A stretch of 64,000 nucleotides of DNA from Candidatus Methylobacter oryzae. GTDB lineage: Bacteria > Pseudomonadota > Gammaproteobacteria > Methylococcales > Methylomonadaceae. Shown here piece by piece: positions 61,282 to 64,000 of the stretch. The notes beneath the pieces were generated by a model. That model ran no database searches and was not told where the DNA came from. It saw only the letters and a list, made by a program, of their open reading frames with translations. Each line of letters opens with the position of its first letter. Within the stretch, counting starts at the first letter, position 1. The translations under genes were made by a program, and so were the position numbers. The stretch is from positions 1 through 64,000 of the forward strand of contig NZ_RYFG02000104.1 of NCBI RefSeq assembly GCF_003994235.2, written 5' to 3'.

Positions 61282-61968
61282 ATGGCAATCCAAAGCACAG
61301 CAACAAACGACTACAGTAGCTTAACCGTTACGCCTAAAAAAGATTCGGCAACAACCCCTAAGAAAAGCACATTGGGACAAGCGGACTTTTTAAAATTGAT
61401 GACCACGCAGATGACCCATCAAGATCCTACAAAGCCGATGGAGAACACTGAATTTATCACGCAAATGGCGCAATTTGGGACGGTATCCGGAATTCAGGAT
61501 TTGCAAAAGTCGTTTAGCGATTTTGCGACGTCAATCACCTCAGGACAAGCATTACAAGCATCGAGTCTAGTGGGGCGAACTGTATCCGCGCCGGGAACAA
61601 AGGGGCTGTTGACGCAAGGCGGCAGTATATCCGGGGATATTAATTTATCCGGCGACGCAACCAGCGTTCATGTCAAGGTGACCAATGCAACGACAGGAGA
61701 AATTATACGTGAGGCGGACCTGGGAGCTCAGAGTACAGGTAAAGTGCCTTTTACCTGGGATGGGCTGGATTCAAATGGTACTGCAGCTAAGCCAGGCGTC
61801 TATAAAATTCAGGCAACAGGATATATTGACGGAAAAAATACAACGCTGGACACGGATATTAAATCGCAAGTCGACAGCGTCAGCATGGGTAGCGGAGGTA
61901 ATGGCGTAAAGGTCAATTTGACGGGATTAGATAGTGTCGATTTCAATCAGATTAAACAAATTCTTTAG
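61282..61968 (+). CDS. flgD: Hook assembly scaffold FlgD
   Basis: FlgD caps the growing hook and is discarded afterwards. The 228-residue product has the N-terminal signal QADFLKLMTTQMTHQDPTKP with MENTEFITQMAQFGTVSGIQ. A FlgD Ig-like fold (about 120-215) contains GKVPFTWDGLDSNGTAAKPG, the FlgD-type turn, and VYKIQATGYIDG. Length is typical. Confidence 0.96.
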   Translation: MAIQSTATNDYSSLTVTPKKDSATTPKKSTLGQADFLKLMTTQMTHQDPTKPMENTEFITQMAQFGTVSGIQDLQKSFSDFATSITSGQALQASSLVGRTVSAPGTKGLLTQGGSISGDINLSGDATSVHVKVTNATTGEIIREADLGAQSTGKVPFTWDGLDSNGTAAKPGVYKIQATGYIDGKNTTLDTDIKSQVDSVSMGSGGNGVKVNLTGLDSVDFNQIKQIL

Positions 61969-61983
61969 GATTGGGGGTGTAAC

Positions 61984-63351
61984 ATGGGTTTTGCAACAGC
62001 ATTAAGCGGCTTAAAAGCCGCATCAACAAACTTACAGGTAACCGGCAATAATATTGCCAATGCGCAAACTGTCGGATTTAAAGAATCGCGTGCTGAATTT
62101 GCGGACGTGTATGCGAGCAGTTTATCCGGCGTCAGCAAAACTCAGCCAGGTACCGGGGTCAGAGTTACCGAAGTGGCGCAGCAATTTAACCAAGGTAACA
62201 TTGAAGCGACTCAAAACAGCCTTGATCTTGCGGTCAGCGGCAATGGTTTTTTTGTATTGTCGGACAACGTGAATCTTCCCGATCCCAATAATCCAACCGC
62301 TCCGGTCGATCCTTCAGTACCGACAGCTTATACCCGTAACGGTGCATTTCAGTTAAATAGTGCAGGCAATGTCGTTAATAGTGAAGGCAAGTATTTATTG
62401 GCTTTTGCACCTAACGGCACTACGGCCGCGGAAGGTTTTAGTACCGGTGTTTTCAGGCCGTTGACGATCGATACGTCTCAAGGCTTGCCTAGTGCCACGG
62501 AAAATATTGCGATGAAATTAAATCTGAACGGGGCTGCGAATAATCCGACCAATACAACGTTTGACCCTAAGGACCCGTTGTCTTATAACAATATGACATC
62601 GGTTACGACTTACGATACTCAGGGTAACGCTCATATTGCGTCCACTTATTATGTAAAAGATCCGGCAGCAGCTAACGCATGGAATGCGTATTTATTTATC
62701 GATGGTTATGGTATTACAACAGGCGGGCCTTCCACACCGCCGCTACCGGCGCCGGACTCGTCAGTGGTAGGGCTTAATATGGCTGGAGACCCTGTGCCGT
62801 TGACTTTCACCGCGACAGGCTTGCTTGATACGGTTGGCGGCGTTACTGCAACCAAAGTGGAATTTGGCAATATCGATTTGACGCAGATCAATCCTAATAT
62901 AAGTGTAAAACCGATGGCGTTTAACCTGGAATATGCCGGTACAACCCAAACGGCGACGCCTTTTAGCGTCAATGCGCTAACACAAGATGGTTTGCCCGCC
63001 GGGAATCTGACAGGCATTGATGTTGACGGCACTGGCGTGGTATTCGCACGATATAGTAATGGCGGTTCCAAGGCTTTAGGGCAAGTGGCGTTGGCGCGGT
63101 TTCAAAGCAGCCAGGCATTAGCCAAATTAGGCGATACGACCTGGGCTAAAACCTCAAGTTCCGGCCAGCCTATTTACGGTGCGGGCGGCGATAATAACTT
63201 TGGAACGATTCAGTCGTCAGCCCTGGAAGGTTCCAACGTAGATTTATCTGCGCAGCTGGTTAAGTTGATCGTTGCACAGCAGTCTTATCAGGCTAACTCT
63301 CAAGCGATTACCACTGAGAAAACCCTAATAGAAACTATCCTGCGTGCGTAA
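61984..63351 (+). CDS. flgE: Flagellar hook protein FlgE
   Basis: FlgE polymerises into the hook. The 455-residue product starts MGFATALSGLKAASTNLQVT and carries GNNIANAQTVGFKESRAEFA. It has a long central domain with repeated TAT-rich strands and the C-terminal SSALEGSNVDLSAQLVKLIV, ending in AITTEKTLIETILRA. It is longer than the E. coli protein (about 402 residues) because of a larger central domain. It is followed after 87 bases by flgF. Confidence 0.96.
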   Translation: MGFATALSGLKAASTNLQVTGNNIANAQTVGFKESRAEFADVYASSLSGVSKTQPGTGVRVTEVAQQFNQGNIEATQNSLDLAVSGNGFFVLSDNVNLPDPNNPTAPVDPSVPTAYTRNGAFQLNSAGNVVNSEGKYLLAFAPNGTTAAEGFSTGVFRPLTIDTSQGLPSATENIAMKLNLNGAANNPTNTTFDPKDPLSYNNMTSVTTYDTQGNAHIASTYYVKDPAAANAWNAYLFIDGYGITTGGPSTPPLPAPDSSVVGLNMAGDPVPLTFTATGLLDTVGGVTATKVEFGNIDLTQINPNISVKPMAFNLEYAGTTQTATPFSVNALTQDGLPAGNLTGIDVDGTGVVFARYSNGGSKALGQVALARFQSSQALAKLGDTTWAKTSSSGQPIYGAGGDNNFGTIQSSALEGSNVDLSAQLVKLIVAQQSYQANSQAITTEKTLIETILRA

Positions 63352-63438
63352 TGGATAGGATGGAACCTGATGTTATTGGAACAATACTTGCTGTTATTTT
63401 GTTTTAAGTTTCTGGTTTTAAGGTAAAGGGGAGCAGTC

Positions 63439-64000
63439 ATGGATCGGAGTTTATACATTGCTATGAGTGGCGCCAAACAGACGTTACAGGCGCAAAACTC
63501 AAACGCCAATAATTTGGCGAATATGCAGACAACCGGTTTCAAATCCGATTTGGACTGGTTTCGTAGCCGCCCTGTAACGGGAGCGGGCTATCCCACTCGG
63601 GTTTATGCAATGATAGAAAAACCTGCCGCCGATTTCATGCCTGGTGCCATGCAGACCACCGGTCGCGATTTGGATGTAGCGATCAATGGCGAGGGATGGA
63701 TTGCCGTTCAGGGAGGGGATTATGACAGTAAGGAAGCTTATACCCGTGCCGGCGATCTTCGCATTACTCCGGAAGGTTTACTGAAAAACGGCGCGGGCTT
63801 GCAGGTGCTTGGACAAAATGGCCCCATTACAATTCCGCCTGCTGAAAAGGTGACCATCGGCAGTGACGGTACGATAAGCATTATTCCAATGGGTTCCGGT
63901 AACGCGACGACTACGGTACAGGTGGATAGGATTAAGCTGGTTAAGCCTGACATCAAGGACATAGAAAAGCAGGGGGATGGTTTGATCCATACTAAAAATG
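63439..64000 (+). CDS. flgF: Flagellar basal-body rod protein FlgF (partial)
   Basis: FlgF is a proximal-rod protein. The first 187 codons are in the window; the gene runs off the edge. It starts MDRSLYIAMSGAKQTLQAQN with NANNLANMQTTGFKSDLDWF, then TTGRDLDVAINGEGWIAVQ and AYTRAGDLRITPEGLLKNGA, all typical of FlgF/FlgG. The ATG follows GGGGAG. The gap after flgE has no terminator, so it is probably in the same operon. Confidence 0.94.
   Translation, partial: MDRSLYIAMSGAKQTLQAQNSNANNLANMQTTGFKSDLDWFRSRPVTGAGYPTRVYAMIEKPAADFMPGAMQTTGRDLDVAINGEGWIAVQGGDYDSKEAYTRAGDLRITPEGLLKNGAGLQVLGQNGPITIPPAEKVTIGSDGTISIIPMGSGNATTTVQVDRIKLVKPDIKDIEKQGDGLIHTKN

Noticed and set aside
1-64000. CRISPR arrays, prophage, restriction or toxin-antitoxin systems
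   Set aside because: No regularly spaced repeats, cas genes, phage structural genes or recognisable defence pairs were seen.

Overview
The window comes from a flagellated gammaproteobacterium. The evidence is the S10-spc-alpha ribosomal gene order ending in rpoA-rplQ, a 337-residue RpoA, ffh standing apart from rpsP-rimM-trmD-rplS, XerD, and polar-type flagellar genes with sigma-54-like and sigma-28-like promoters. The general style of the genes recalls methanotrophs of the order Methylococcales, but no methane-oxidation gene is present, so that placement is only a low-confidence inference.

Layout. Positions 1-13558 hold the end of tuf and 28 co-oriented genes: rpsJ, rplC-D-W-B, rpsS, rplV, rpsC, rplP, rpmC, rpsQ, rplN-X-E, rpsN, rpsH, rplF-R, rpsE, rpmD, rplO, secY, a short rpmJ, then rpsM-K-D-rpoA-rplQ. 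The island ends in an insertion-sequence graveyard (13699-15870) with three frameshifted transposase remnants of IS630 type, a second DDE type and IS1 type. A secreted VCBS-like protein (16018-17838, minus strand) follows, then dnaB-alr.

From 20.8 to 37.4 kb lies a large surface-sugar island in front of the flagellin gene. Its first half is a module I cannot assign to a known pathway: two SPASM-like radical SAM enzymes, an NAD-sugar epimerase, a GmhA-like SIS isomerase, an HldE-like protein with its two domains in reversed order, both E1 subunits of a thiamine-diphosphate dehydrogenase without E2 or E3, and a large glycosyltransferase with a duplicated N-terminal motif. Its second half is a complete legionaminic-acid pathway of the GDP-sugar type (legF, legB, legC, legG, legI, a legH-like acetyltransferase and ptmE). 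Next come fliC (with a good sigma-28 promoter), flaG, fliD, fliS and a fliT-like gene. A Maf/DUF115 protein on the opposite strand is the probable transferase that puts the nonulosonic acid on flagellin.

Positions 43.7-48.0 kb carry an unusual minus-strand triad: a PLP decarboxylase, an ATP-grasp protein and a divergent fold-type-I PLP protein, which looks like an uncharacterised small-molecule pathway. A small YjfB-like motility gene with its own sigma-28-like promoter follows. Then come a CcsA-like membrane protein, ffh, the rpsP-rimM-trmD-rplS operon, ogt-xerD-lpxA-like, two converging DEAD-box helicases (DbpA and RhlE), and tRNA-Arg(CCU).

The last 5.5 kb are flagellar: flgN-flgM (behind a perfect-consensus sigma-28 promoter) and flgA on the minus strand, and flgB-C-D-E-F on the plus strand behind a sigma-54-like promoter, with flgF cut by the window edge. 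Secretion chaperones, anti-sigma factor, rod, hook, filament, filament-modifying sugar pathway and presumed sugar transferase are therefore all encoded within 43 kb.
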